From contig JAGQYE010000110.1 of NCBI GenBank assembly GCA_020436225.1, forward strand, positions 1 to 64,000: a DNA stretch of 64,000 nt. Reading direction: 5' to 3'. Origin of the DNA: Bacteroidota bacterium (GTDB lineage Bacteria > Bacteroidota > Bacteroidia > Chitinophagales > JADIYW01). Positions within the stretch are counted from its first letter, which is position 1, and each line of letters begins with the position of its first letter. Shown here in pieces: positions 10,537-18,394 of the stretch. A program made the translations under genes and the position numbers. The notes below the pieces were generated by a model. It did not search any database. It was not told the DNA's origin and saw only the letters and a list, made by a program, of their open reading frames with translations.

Positions 10537-11547
10537 TTACCAACGAGGGCAAGAGAACTTAACATTGTATGGATTTTTGCGACCTCCGCCACCTAACGAC
10601 TTACCTGTAATTGCAAACGAGAATGTAAGTTGAACATGGAAAAATTGGTCATTATCTTTACTATCTCCTCTTTGATTTCCTGAACCTCCAACATTTAAAG
10701 ATCCATCTGATTTCTTTTGACCTTCAACAAAGTTGAAAGCATTATCCGGATAATTTCCTGTATTGGCTCTATTTTGAAGAATTTGAGCTGTTGGATCTAA
10801 ACTAGCAATTTGATCAGGATTTACATAATTTCCACTAACGTCATCTAAATAATCTGTAAATGTTTGATGATAAATTCCTTCTAACGCAATAGAAAATTTA
10901 TTGGTTACATTATATTTAATACCAACCAATGCAATTAAGTCAAATTGAAAATTGCTATACATTTTTTTTACTCCAATAGTTTGTCCTTCTGTTCCCAATG
11001 GACGAAGTTTTACTTTTTCGCCATTTAATTTTGTATAAGGATTAAAATAGAAAAAACCTAAACCACCACCAATATAAGGCGCCCATCTTTCTTTAGAACC
11101 TTTAGATTGGTTGTGCATATATTTCTTTAAGTTGACTTCTGCCATTGCTTGAAACTCTACAATGTGTGTAGAAAAATTCAAGTTACGTCTTGCTCTGTAC
11201 CAGCTATCTGATGGCCCATTAGGTTGGTCGGGAGCAATACCATCTGTATTTTTATCATCGGCAGAAATCATTCCGTACATTAAGTTGGCACGCACTGCAA
11301 AAAACTTATTTACGTTATATCTATAAAATGCAGAAATACAAAAACGAGTAGATTTAAAATCAACGTCGCGAATAAAAGGAGAACCTATTTTCTTAGCTCC
11401 GCCTAAATCTGTTAAAGAGAAATTAGGACCAACGGAAAAGCCGACATCATGACCACTTCCATCGTATTGAGCCTGTGCTCCATAAGGCACAGAAATGAAT
11501 ATAATCAGTAAAATTAGACATTGCGTGATTTTCTTCATCGGGTTCAT
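10537..11547 (-). CDS. outer-membrane beta-barrel protein, PorG-like (DUF6089 type)
   Basis: About 336 residues from the ATG at 11547, which begins directly with a signal peptide (MNPMKKITQ, a hydrophobic run, then AQAQYDG). An upstream start at 11607 would overlap nth and place 20 non-signal residues first, so it is not used. The mature part alternates polar and hydrophobic residues, with RRNLNFSTHIVEFQAMAE, YIGGGLGFFYFNPY, and a final strand FHVQLTFSFAIT, typical of 8-14 stranded barrels. The arrangement resembles PorG, a T9SS accessory barrel that holds the PorK/N ring; a general porin-like OmpA-barrel is the alternative. It follows nth on the same strand and converges with the lipid kinase gene. 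Confidence 0.65.
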   Translation of the reverse strand: MNPMKKITQCLILLIIFISVPYGAQAQYDGSGHDVGFSVGPNFSLTDLGGAKKIGSPFIRDVDFKSTRFCISAFYRYNVNKFFAVRANLMYGMISADDKNTDGIAPDQPNGPSDSWYRARRNLNFSTHIVEFQAMAEVNLKKYMHNQSKGSKERWAPYIGGGLGFFYFNPYTKLNGEKVKLRPLGTEGQTIGVKKMYSNFQFDLIALVGIKYNVTNKFSIALEGIYHQTFTDYLDDVSGNYVNPDQIASLDPTAQILQNRANTGNYPDNAFNFVEGQKKSDGSLNVGGSGNQRGDSKDNDQFFHVQLTFSFAITGKSLGGGGRKNPYNVKFSCPRW

Positions 11548-11593
11548 TTTTAATTTCAAATTATTAAAACCATAAAAATAAACATTTATTATG

Positions 11594-12217
11594 TTATTTT
11601 CTTCCAATTTTTGAACAAATTACACAATTATTTGCATTATGCGTTCTTGCCATACAAAATTCTCGTCCGTAATAGATAATTTGTAAGTGTAATTTGTTCC
11701 AAATATCTTCCTGAAAGAATTTTTTTAAGTCTTTTTCGGTTTGTTCAACCGATTTTCCTGAGCTCAATTTCCATCTATAAGCCAAACGATGTATATGTGT
11801 ATCTACAGGAAATGCCGGAAATCCAAAAGCTTGACTCATTACCACACTTGCCGTTTTATGTCCAACACCGGGCAATGTTTCTAAATCTTCAAAAGTATTC
11901 GGCACTTTGCCATCGTATTTTTCTACTAAAATTTTTGACAATTCTGATATTGCACTTGATTTTCTCGGCGACAAGCCACATGGTCTTATAATTTCCTTGA
12001 TTTTTTCAACAGGAACTTTCGACATGGAATACGGATTATCGGCTAACTTAAACAAATCCGGTGTTACTTGATTAACGCGAACATCTGTACATTGTGCCGA
12101 CAACAAAACCGCAATTAATAATGTGTAAGCATCTTTATGATCTAATGGTATTGGAGGATTTGGATATAATTTATCCAAGGTTTGTGTAATAAATTCTCGT
12201 TTTTCTTGTTTGGTCAC
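11594..12217 (-). CDS. nth: endonuclease III (DNA glycosylase/AP lyase) with altered Fe-S site
   Basis: 207 residues. The helix-hairpin-helix LPGVGHKTASVVMS contains catalytic Lys121, and Asp139 lies in FPVDTHIHR, so the glycosylase and beta-lyase chemistry is intact; it removes oxidised pyrimidines. The C-terminus differs from classic Nth: Cys188, Cys198 and Cys201 are present, but with 9 residues between the first two instead of 6, and the fourth Cys is absent because the protein ends six residues after Cys201. The [4Fe-4S] cluster is therefore doubtful. It starts with GTG at 12217; a -7 box ends 4 nt upstream. It diverges from rnhA. Confidence 0.92.
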   Translation of the reverse strand: MTKQEKREFITQTLDKLYPNPPIPLDHKDAYTLLIAVLLSAQCTDVRVNQVTPDLFKLADNPYSMSKVPVEKIKEIIRPCGLSPRKSSAISELSKILVEKYDGKVPNTFEDLETLPGVGHKTASVVMSQAFGFPAFPVDTHIHRLAYRWKLSSGKSVEQTEKDLKKFFQEDIWNKLHLQIIYYGREFCMARTHNANNCVICSKIGRK

Positions 12218-12221
12218 GCAT

Positions 12222-12229
12222 CAAAAATA
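12222..12229 (-). promoter_or_regulatory. -7 promoter box of nth
   Basis: TATTTTTG on the minus strand, a full TAnnTTTG match, four bases before the GTG start of nth. It predicts a leaderless or nearly leaderless message. I see no clear -33 element. Confidence 0.45.
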
Positions 12230-12267
12230 AAACAAATCCTTTTATATTCGCTCGCAGTAATTTATTT

Positions 12268-12729
12268 ATGGTCGAAATTTATACAGATGGTTCATCTCGC
12301 GGAAATCCAGGTCCGGGTGGATATGGTATTGTGCTCTTAGCACAAGGTCATCGCAAAGAAATTGCAAAAGGTTATCGACTAACAACTAACAATAGAATGG
12401 AATTATTAGCCGTTATTGTTGCCTTAGAAGCTTTAAAGAAAAAGGATTTAGAAATTACACTTTATACTGACTCGAAATATGTGGTTGATTCCGTCGAAAA
12501 AGGTTGGGTTTTTCAATGGAATATGAAAGAAGATTTCGCAAAAAAGAAAAATCGCGATTTATGGAAACGCTTTTTGAAATTATACGAATATCAAAATATT
12601 CGATTTGTTTGGGTAAAAGGACACTCTACCAATAAAGAAAATATTCGATGTGATTTATTGGCAACAGAAGCTGCTGATGGTTATAATTTAGCAATTGATG
12701 AAGGTTATGAAAATAGTAAACAAGAATAA
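12268..12729 (+). CDS. rnhA: ribonuclease HI
   Basis: 153 residues, the normal bacterial length. All catalytic residues are present: Asp7 in IYTDGSSRGNPGPGGYG, Glu45 in NRMELLAVI, Asp68 in YTDSKYV, His119 in VKGHS and Asp129 in RCDLLA. It degrades the RNA strand of RNA-DNA hybrids in the cytoplasm. It diverges from nth across about 50 bp; a weaker -7 box TATATTCG sits at 12243-12250. It converges with a small membrane protein gene only 9 bp away. Confidence 0.96.
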   Translation: MVEIYTDGSSRGNPGPGGYGIVLLAQGHRKEIAKGYRLTTNNRMELLAVIVALEALKKKDLEITLYTDSKYVVDSVEKGWVFQWNMKEDFAKKKNRDLWKRFLKLYEYQNIRFVWVKGHSTNKENIRCDLLATEAADGYNLAIDEGYENSKQE

Positions 12730-12738
12730 AAGAAATAA

Positions 12739-13104
12739 TTATTCCAAACCCAAAGCACCATATTCTAAATTACCATCTTGCTTTAGTTCTACTTGATTAA
12801 ATTGTTCTCCAAGTGCAAACCCGTTAAGCTTAAAATGTATAGTTTTTATTCCATCAATTTGTTTCACTTTCACACGAATACGTTTATTAAAAGGTGCAAA
12901 AACTGTAAAATGTAAGACAGCATCTTGGTTTACATCATTTAATTCAAAATGTTTAAATTCAGCATCCACAGTAACTTGTTCTATTACTTTACCTGAATGG
13001 TTATATAGCACCATCTTGTTCATCGAATATAAATAAACTAATACCAATAACAACAGAACAATAACAAAAATGGTAGTTCGTTTTCTTAAAATGTTATTTT
13101 CCAT
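12739..13104 (-). CDS. small membrane-anchored protein of unknown function
   Basis: 121 residues that I do not recognise. A basic N-terminus (NNILRKRTT) is followed by one strong transmembrane helix (about residues 11-28), then a domain of alternating polar/hydrophobic strands without Cys. The positive-inside rule suggests the C-terminal domain is periplasmic, although a signal anchor cannot be told from a cleaved signal. It lies between rnhA (convergent) and fbp (same strand, 62 bp upstream), and no functional link is clear. Confidence 0.6.
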   Translation of the reverse strand: MENNILRKRTTIFVIVLLLLVLVYLYSMNKMVLYNHSGKVIEQVTVDAEFKHFELNDVNQDAVLHFTVFAPFNKRIRVKVKQIDGIKTIHFKLNGFALGEQFNQVELKQDGNLEYGALGLE

Positions 13105-13166
13105 AAATATATTGTTTGGTTGTTTAAGTACGAATCTAAAATCAACTATTAAATAGTTTCATTTTT

Positions 13167-14144
13167 TTATCCTTCCAACATTTCTACCATTTTTTCTGAG
13201 CCGATATAAACAGCTGTACGTTGATGTAACGCTGTTGGTTCAATATCTAAAATCCGAATTTTCCCATTCGTTGCTTTTCCTTTTGCTTGCTCTTGCAAAA
13301 ATGCCATTGGATTGCATTCATACATCAAGCGCAATTTTCCTTTCGGAGAACTCTTTGTAGAAGGATAAATATAAATGCCGCCTTTCAACAAATTGCGATG
13401 AAAATCTGCCACCATAGAGCCGATGTAGCGCAATGAAAATGCTTTCTTTTCTGTGCTATCTTGACAATAATCTACGAATTTTTTTACGTTGTCCGGAAAC
13501 GAATTATAATTACCTTGATTAATCGAATACGAAGCTGCTTTTTCGGGTGTTTTTATGTTGGGATGCGACAAGCAAAATTCACCAATTGAAGGATCTAAAG
13601 TAAAGCCGTTTACACCATTTCCAGTAGTATAAACCAACATCGTAGAAGAACCATAAATGACATATCCGGCTGCCACTTGCTCACTACCTTTTTGCAAAAA
13701 ATCTTCTAAAGTACACAAACCACCAACAGGAGATTTGCGTTTGAAAACAGAAAAAATTGTACCTACCGGAGCAATGACATCTATATTACTCGAACCATCT
13801 AACGGATCGAACAACACTACATATTTTGCTTTTTTTCTATTTTTAAACGCTACAAATTCTTCTTCTTCTTCGCTGGCAATGCCACAACATTCGCCACTAT
13901 TTTGCAAGCATTTTTTTAAAATATCATTGGCAATAACATCTAACTTTTTCACATCTTCGCCTTGTACATTTACTGTATTTGCATCGCCCAAAATCGCATC
14001 TACCAGGCCGGCTTTACTCAAATCTCTGTTCACAATTTTTGATGCCAATCCAATATCGCGCAGTAAGCCCGACAATTCGCCTGTAGCTTCCGGTAATTCT
14101 TGTTCTGTTTGGGCAATAAATTCATCTAATGTTACAAAGCGCAT
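13167..14144 (-). CDS. fbp: fructose-1,6-bisphosphatase class I
   Basis: 325 residues from the ATG at 14144 (MRFVTLDEF), which fits the family N-terminus; a start at 14252 would add 36 unrelated residues. The metal-binding signature [11 protein letters not shown] and the upstream SEEEEE acidic stretch are present, as is the KGGIYIYPS substrate segment near the C-terminus. It hydrolyses fructose 1,6-bisphosphate to fructose 6-phosphate in gluconeogenesis, in the cytoplasm. A weak -7 box (TATCTTTA) lies at 14170-14163. It diverges from the aspartate kinase gene. Confidence 0.95.
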   Translation of the reverse strand: MRFVTLDEFIAQTEQELPEATGELSGLLRDIGLASKIVNRDLSKAGLVDAILGDANTVNVQGEDVKKLDVIANDILKKCLQNSGECCGIASEEEEEFVAFKNRKKAKYVVLFDPLDGSSNIDVIAPVGTIFSVFKRKSPVGGLCTLEDFLQKGSEQVAAGYVIYGSSTMLVYTTGNGVNGFTLDPSIGEFCLSHPNIKTPEKAASYSINQGNYNSFPDNVKKFVDYCQDSTEKKAFSLRYIGSMVADFHRNLLKGGIYIYPSTKSSPKGKLRLMYECNPMAFLQEQAKGKATNGKIRILDIEPTALHQRTAVYIGSEKMVEMLEG

Positions 14145-14335
14145 GCTGTTTATTTTGGCGATAAAGATAAGAAGATAAAAGCGATTTATCGTCTTGAAAA
14201 ATGGAAAAATCCAAGCATAAATCCAAGCACAAATTCCATTATCATTAATCATTACTTAATAATTACTACTGCTTAAATCACTATCTTAGCTGTCCGAAAA
14301 ATTCAATATTGTATCATATCAATTTTATATAAGCA

Positions 14336-15589
14336 ATGCGCGTTTTTAAATTTGGAGGAGCATCAGTAAAAGATGCAGCAGGCATAAAAAATGTAGCCTC
14401 AATCATTCAACAATACGGAGAAAAAAATCTGGTGGTCGTTGTATCGGCAACAGGAAAAACCACGAATGCTTTAGAGTTAGTAATTAAAGCATATTTCGAT
14501 AATAGCGATGCTAAAGCTGCTTTTGATGTTGTCAAGAAAAATCATCATCAAATTTGTGTTGATTTATTTGGCACAGAAACGCACGAAGTTTTCGACAAAC
14601 TTCAAAATATTTATGCAGAAGTTGATTGGCAATTAGAAGAACATCGAAAAGAAAGTTATAACTATGTGTACGACCAAATCGTTTCTCAAGGCGAGTTGAT
14701 TTCATCAGTAATTTTAAGTGCTTATTTAAAAGAAGTCGGCGTAGCCAATGCATGGTTAGATGTGCGCGACGTGATGAAAACCGATGATACTTATCGCGAA
14801 GCTGTAGTAGATTGGGATAAAACACAATCGTTGATGAATACTATTGTAAAACCATTAGTGCAAGATAGCATTATAGTAACGCAAGGTTTTATCGGTTGTA
14901 CTGCAGAAAATTGTACAACAACTTTAGGTCGCGAAGGCTCGGATTACACAGCCGCTATTTTTGCCAATATGCTCGATGCCGAACACCAAACAATATGGAA
15001 AGATGTTCCCGGCGTTATGAATGGCGATCCGCGCGTGTTTGAAGATGCTGTTTTTATTGATGAGATTTCTTTTAATGAAGCGGTGGAAATGACCTTCTAC
15101 GGCGCAACGGTTATTCATCCAAAAACAATAAAACCACTTCAAAACAAGAATATTCCTTTATTGGTAAAATCGTTTATCAATCCGGAAGGTAAAGGCACAA
15201 AAGTTGGTGGCAACGACAACAACTTACCTCCTATTCGCATTGTAAAAAACAATCAAGCATTAATTACCTTGCATACTAAAGATTTTTCTTTTGTGGAAGA
15301 TGAAGTTGTTGCTGAGATTTTTACGGCGTTTTCTTCAGCCAATTTAAAACTCAATATGTTGCAACAAGGTGCTATTTCGTTTGAAGCTGTAGTTGATAAT
15401 ATTCCGGAAAAAATCACTAAAGTAAAAGAAAAATTAGAAGACAAATTCAAATTTGTTATCCAAGAAAATTTGAGCATTCTTACAATAAGACATTATCCAA
15501 ACTTCGACTATATCACTTCTTTTAAAGGTGATAAATTAGCACACTTAGAACAACGTCGAGTAAGCACTTATCAAGGATTATTGCAATAG
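14336..15589 (+). CDS. aspartate kinase (monofunctional)
   Basis: 417 residues with the N-terminal FKFGGASVKDA block (the usual KFGGTSV with Ala for Thr), the GREGSDYTAA nucleotide motif near residue 200, the VPGVMNGDPR block and C-terminal ACT-like regulatory segments. It phosphorylates L-aspartate, the first step to lysine, threonine, methionine and diaminopimelate. It is single-function: no homoserine dehydrogenase follows in frame. A near-consensus -7 box TATCTTAG at 14282-14289 predicts a leader of about 40 nt. A hairpin with a T-run follows at 15655. Which end product inhibits it cannot be read. Confidence 0.92.
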   Translation: MRVFKFGGASVKDAAGIKNVASIIQQYGEKNLVVVVSATGKTTNALELVIKAYFDNSDAKAAFDVVKKNHHQICVDLFGTETHEVFDKLQNIYAEVDWQLEEHRKESYNYVYDQIVSQGELISSVILSAYLKEVGVANAWLDVRDVMKTDDTYREAVVDWDKTQSLMNTIVKPLVQDSIIVTQGFIGCTAENCTTTLGREGSDYTAAIFANMLDAEHQTIWKDVPGVMNGDPRVFEDAVFIDEISFNEAVEMTFYGATVIHPKTIKPLQNKNIPLLVKSFINPEGKGTKVGGNDNNLPPIRIVKNNQALITLHTKDFSFVEDEVVAEIFTAFSSANLKLNMLQQGAISFEAVVDNIPEKITKVKEKLEDKFKFVIQENLSILTIRHYPNFDYITSFKGDKLAHLEQRRVSTYQGLLQ

Positions 15590-15654
15590 TCAAACAAGTA
15601 TAACCACAGATTGATTTTCTAATATAAAACTATGATTCTATGTGTAAAAAATAA

Positions 15655-15686
15655 AAATAGCTCGCATAATTGCGAGCCATTTTTTA
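15655..15686. terminator. bidirectional hairpin terminator
   Basis: GCTCGCA (15660-15666), loop TAAT, TGCGAGC (15671-15677), followed by CATTTTTT on the plus strand and preceded by an A-run (T-run on the minus strand). It lies between the convergent aspartate kinase and ndk genes and can end both. Confidence 0.8.
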
Positions 15687-15706
15687 ATTTATAAAGTAGA
15701 TACTTC

Positions 15707-16126
15707 TTAGAATCTTTCTAATTGACTAAAGAAGAAATTACCTTCTATTTGTGCATTTTCGTCAGAGTCAGAGCCATGTACAGCATTTTCTCCAATAGAT
15801 TTTGCAAAACGCTTGCGAATAGTTCCTTCTTCTGCTTGTGCCGGATTTGTTGCTCCAATCAAAGTACGAAAATCTTCAACTGCATTGTCTTTTTCTAAAA
15901 TAGCAGCTACAATCGGACCTCTACTCATAAACTCAACTAATTCGCCATAAAATGGTCTTTCTTTATGTATTTCATAAAACTTTCCTGCTTGTGCAGTAGA
16001 AAGTTGAGTATATTTCATTGCCACAATTTTAAATCCGGCTTCTGTCATCATTGCTAAAATAGAGCCTATATTATTCGCCTCCACAGCGTCGGGTTTAATC
16101 ATTGTAAAAGTTCTGTTGCCTGCCAT
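15707..16126 (-). CDS. ndk: nucleoside diphosphate kinase
   Basis: 139 residues. Catalytic His117 sits in NAVHGSDS and the ATP-contacting Lys11 in [19 protein letters not shown] and GATNPAQA are the standard conserved blocks. It transfers the gamma phosphate between NTPs and NDPs in the cytoplasm. A -7 box lies at 16150-16143, giving a leader near 12 nt. It diverges from the DHH phosphoesterase gene. Confidence 0.97.
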   Translation of the reverse strand: MAGNRTFTMIKPDAVEANNIGSILAMMTEAGFKIVAMKYTQLSTAQAGKFYEIHKERPFYGELVEFMSRGPIVAAILEKDNAVEDFRTLIGATNPAQAEEGTIRKRFAKSIGENAVHGSDSDENAQIEGNFFFSQLERF

Positions 16127-16142
16127 ATTATTTATTTTTTTG

Positions 16143-16150
16143 CAAAAATA
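16143..16150 (-). promoter_or_regulatory. -7 promoter box of ndk
   Basis: TATTTTTG on the minus strand, a full TAnnTTTG match 16 bases before the ndk ATG. No clear -33 TTTG is seen. Confidence 0.45.
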
Positions 16151-16302
16151 GTTATATCAACTTAGTTCTCCGTTGCATAATGAAAAGATTTACTATTACT
16201 TAACGTAACCTTGAGAGTTATGATAACTATTAACAATGAATCATAACCAATTGGATAAATCAATGATTACCAACTTAGAAACATACTTTCAGCTAACATT
16301 CG

Positions 16303-16310
16303 TATCTTTG
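16303..16310 (+). promoter_or_regulatory. -7 promoter box of the DHH phosphoesterase gene
   Basis: TATCTTTG, a full TAnnTTTG match, followed by only five bases (CACCA) before the ATG at 16316. A start 4-6 nt after the box would give a leaderless mRNA. Confidence 0.5.
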
Positions 16311-16315
16311 CACCA

Positions 16316-17317
16316 ATGGAAAACTTAGAGAAACTGCAAGCATTTCTAAAAACGCCTAAAAATATCGTCATCACCACACATCAAAAACCGGATGGCGACG
16401 CAATGGGTTCTTCGCTTGCCTTGTACAATTATTTAATAGAGTTCGGTCATACTATTCGCATAATAACGCCAACCGAATTTCCTGCTTATTTTCAATATTT
16501 GCCCAAATGCGATGAAGTTTGGAATTATTTGGAAAATCCAAGATTAAGTCAAATTGCCATCGAAGCTGCCGACATAATTTTTTGTTTAGATTTTAATGAT
16601 TTAAGTCGAGTTGATCCTTTAAATAATTACATCGAAAAAAATGAAAAAGCAAAGTTGGTGCTTATCGACCATCATCTTTTCCCAAAAGTAAATGCAGATT
16701 GGGTTTTGCATGATGTAAAAGCTTGTTCTACTTGTGAATTAGTTTATCGTTTCTTGGAAATGTTTGATACAAATTACACACCAACTCAATCTGTTGCGGA
16801 ATGTATTTACACCGGAATATTAACCGACACGGCAAGTTTTTCTAATGGCGCAACCAACAAGAAAGCCTTAGAAATTACAGCACATTTGTTGGATTGTGGA
16901 TTGAATATTATTTATGTCCAAGAGCAGCTCAACCAAAATGGACGTGAAGAAAAATTGCGTTTTTTAGGTCATGCCTTATATCGCAATATGATAATAAAAG
17001 AAGATATTGGAATTGGCATTATTGTGGTGGACAAAAAAGATGCATATCGCTTTAATTTACAAACCGGCGATACAGAAGGTTTAGTCAACTATCCATTGAC
17101 AATAAAAAATGTGAAAGTGGCCATTTTGCTTAAACAAGAACCGAAAATTATTAAACTATCTTTTAGAAGTAAAGGCGATTATTCGGTAGAAAAAATTTGC
17201 AGAGAACACTTTGAAGGCGGCGGCCATCGCAATGCTTCCGGCGGACGTTCATTCTCAACTGTTGGTGAAACTATTGAGAAAATAATTTCCATTTTTGAGA
17301 AAGAAAATTTAGTGTAA
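16316..17317 (+). CDS. DHH-DHHA1 phosphoesterase, NrnA-like nanoRNase/pAp phosphatase
   Basis: 333 residues with the DHH domain: HQKPDGDAMGSS (22-33), LDFND (91-95), the name-giving DHH (118-120) and DTASFSN. The C-terminal DHHA1 domain carries GGGHRNASGG (301-310). This architecture is that of NrnA, which removes 5'-terminal nucleotides from 2-5 nt RNAs and hydrolyses 3'-phosphoadenosine 5'-phosphate, with Mn. A c-di-AMP/pApA phosphodiesterase role is also seen in the family, but no GdpP-type sensory part is present. It has its own promoter just before the ATG, and the message ends near a hairpin-rich repeat. Confidence 0.9.
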   Translation: MENLEKLQAFLKTPKNIVITTHQKPDGDAMGSSLALYNYLIEFGHTIRIITPTEFPAYFQYLPKCDEVWNYLENPRLSQIAIEAADIIFCLDFNDLSRVDPLNNYIEKNEKAKLVLIDHHLFPKVNADWVLHDVKACSTCELVYRFLEMFDTNYTPTQSVAECIYTGILTDTASFSNGATNKKALEITAHLLDCGLNIIYVQEQLNQNGREEKLRFLGHALYRNMIIKEDIGIGIIVVDKKDAYRFNLQTGDTEGLVNYPLTIKNVKVAILLKQEPKIIKLSFRSKGDYSVEKICREHFEGGGHRNASGGRSFSTVGETIEKIISIFEKENLV

Positions 17318-17392
17318 TTTTTTTGATGTAAGGAAAAAGAAGATTTAGAAGATTTCCACTTTCGTTGGAATGACTTTGTGGTTAAATGTCAT

Positions 17393-17662
17393 CCGCCCTC
17401 AACGGGTCTTGTGACCCGTTTGACCCGCCCTCAACGGGTCTTGTGACCCGTTTGACTGCCATACCGAAATTCCTACTTTCGTGGTTAAATGTCATTTCCT
17501 TGTAAAAGGAAATCTCACTAATGATGATTAGTTTATCTATTTTCCGCCCTCAACGGGTCTTGTGACCCGTTTGACTGCCATACCGAAATTCCTACTTTCG
17601 TGGTTAAATGTCATTTCCTTGTAAAAGGAAATCTCACTAATGATGATTAGTTTATCTATTTT
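17393..17662. repeat. 119-bp tandem repeat with hairpins (REP/BIME-like)
   Basis: Fills most of the 356-bp gap between the DHH gene and pdxJ. Two identical 119-bp units occupy 17425-17543 and 17544-17662, preceded by a partial 32-bp copy of the unit start at 17393-17424. Each unit holds AACGGGTC-TTGT-GACCCGTT (8-bp perfect stem, GC-rich), CGAAA...TTTCG around TTCCTAC, ATTTCCTT-GTAA-AAGGAAAT (8-bp stem) and CTAAT-GATG-ATTAG. A degenerate version of the middle part (TTTCGTTGG...GTGGTTAAATGTCAT) precedes the array at about 17360-17392. No open frame crosses it. The hairpin style and the TTCCTACTTTCGT core resemble dispersed palindromic REP elements. No cas gene or unique spacers are present. Confidence 0.9.
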
Positions 17663-17673
17663 TGTAAAAATAA

Positions 17674-18390
17674 ATGATGACTCGACTTTCTGTAAATCTG
17701 AATAAAGTAGCTTTAATTCGCAATTCGCGTGGAAGTAATTTTCCTGATTTAATTCAAGTAGCCAAAGATTGCGAACGATTTGGAGCGCATGGCATTACTG
17801 TGCATCCACGCCCTGATGAGCGGCATTGCAAGTTTTCTGATTTACCTCTATTAAAAGAAAACTGCACGACAGAATTTAATATCGAAGGTTATCCAAGTCG
17901 GCATTTTTTAGATGAAGTAATCAAAGTAAAACCACATCAATGTACTTTAGTACCTGATGAACCTAACCAAATTACATCTGACCATGGTTGGGATACGATA
18001 AAGCATCAATCTTTTTTAAAAGAAATAATTCAAGAATTAAAAGCACATAAAATTCGAGTTTCTTTATTTATAGATGCTGATGTAAAATTGATTGAAGGTG
18101 CTGCAAATGTTGGTGCCGACAGAATTGAATATTATACCGGACCTTACGCAAAAAATTATTCTACTAATCCAATTTCAGCAATTAAAGAAATAAAAGATAC
18201 TTGCGCTGTTGCAGTTCAACTTGGTTTAGGAATTAATGCCGGACACGATTTGAATTTGGAAAATCTTCGATATTTAAAAGAAAATTTACCTCAATTAGAT
18301 GAAGTTTCTATTGGACATGCTCTTATTTGCGATGCACTTTATTTAGGATTGGAAAATACCATTCGACTTTATCTCAACAAATTAGCATAA
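17674..18390 (+). CDS. pdxJ: pyridoxine 5'-phosphate synthase
   Basis: 238 residues, as usual for PdxJ. It starts with TRLSVNLNKVALIRNSRG, the family's N-terminal phosphate-site segment; VHPRPDERH carries His44, Glu71 lies in FNIEGYPS, and a His near 194 lies in GINAGHDLN. It condenses 1-deoxyxylulose 5-phosphate with 3-amino-1-hydroxyacetone phosphate to PNP, the last step of the DXP-dependent vitamin B6 route. The start lies only 11 bp after the 119-bp repeat array, so the repeats form its 5' region. It converges with the E1 gene, with 4 bp between the stops. Confidence 0.95.
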   Translation: MMTRLSVNLNKVALIRNSRGSNFPDLIQVAKDCERFGAHGITVHPRPDERHCKFSDLPLLKENCTTEFNIEGYPSRHFLDEVIKVKPHQCTLVPDEPNQITSDHGWDTIKHQSFLKEIIQELKAHKIRVSLFIDADVKLIEGAANVGADRIEYYTGPYAKNYSTNPISAIKEIKDTCAVAVQLGLGINAGHDLNLENLRYLKENLPQLDEVSIGHALICDALYLGLENTIRLYLNKLA

Positions 18391-18394
18391 ACTT

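Noticed and set aside
14145-14252. N-terminal extension of fructose bisphosphatase
   Set aside because: The 36 extra residues are unlike the family, and the ATG at 14144 gives the expected MRFVTLDEF.
17393-17662. Possible CRISPR array, because of repeated units
   Set aside because: Repeat units are 119 bp and tandem without unique spacers; no cas genes lie nearby.
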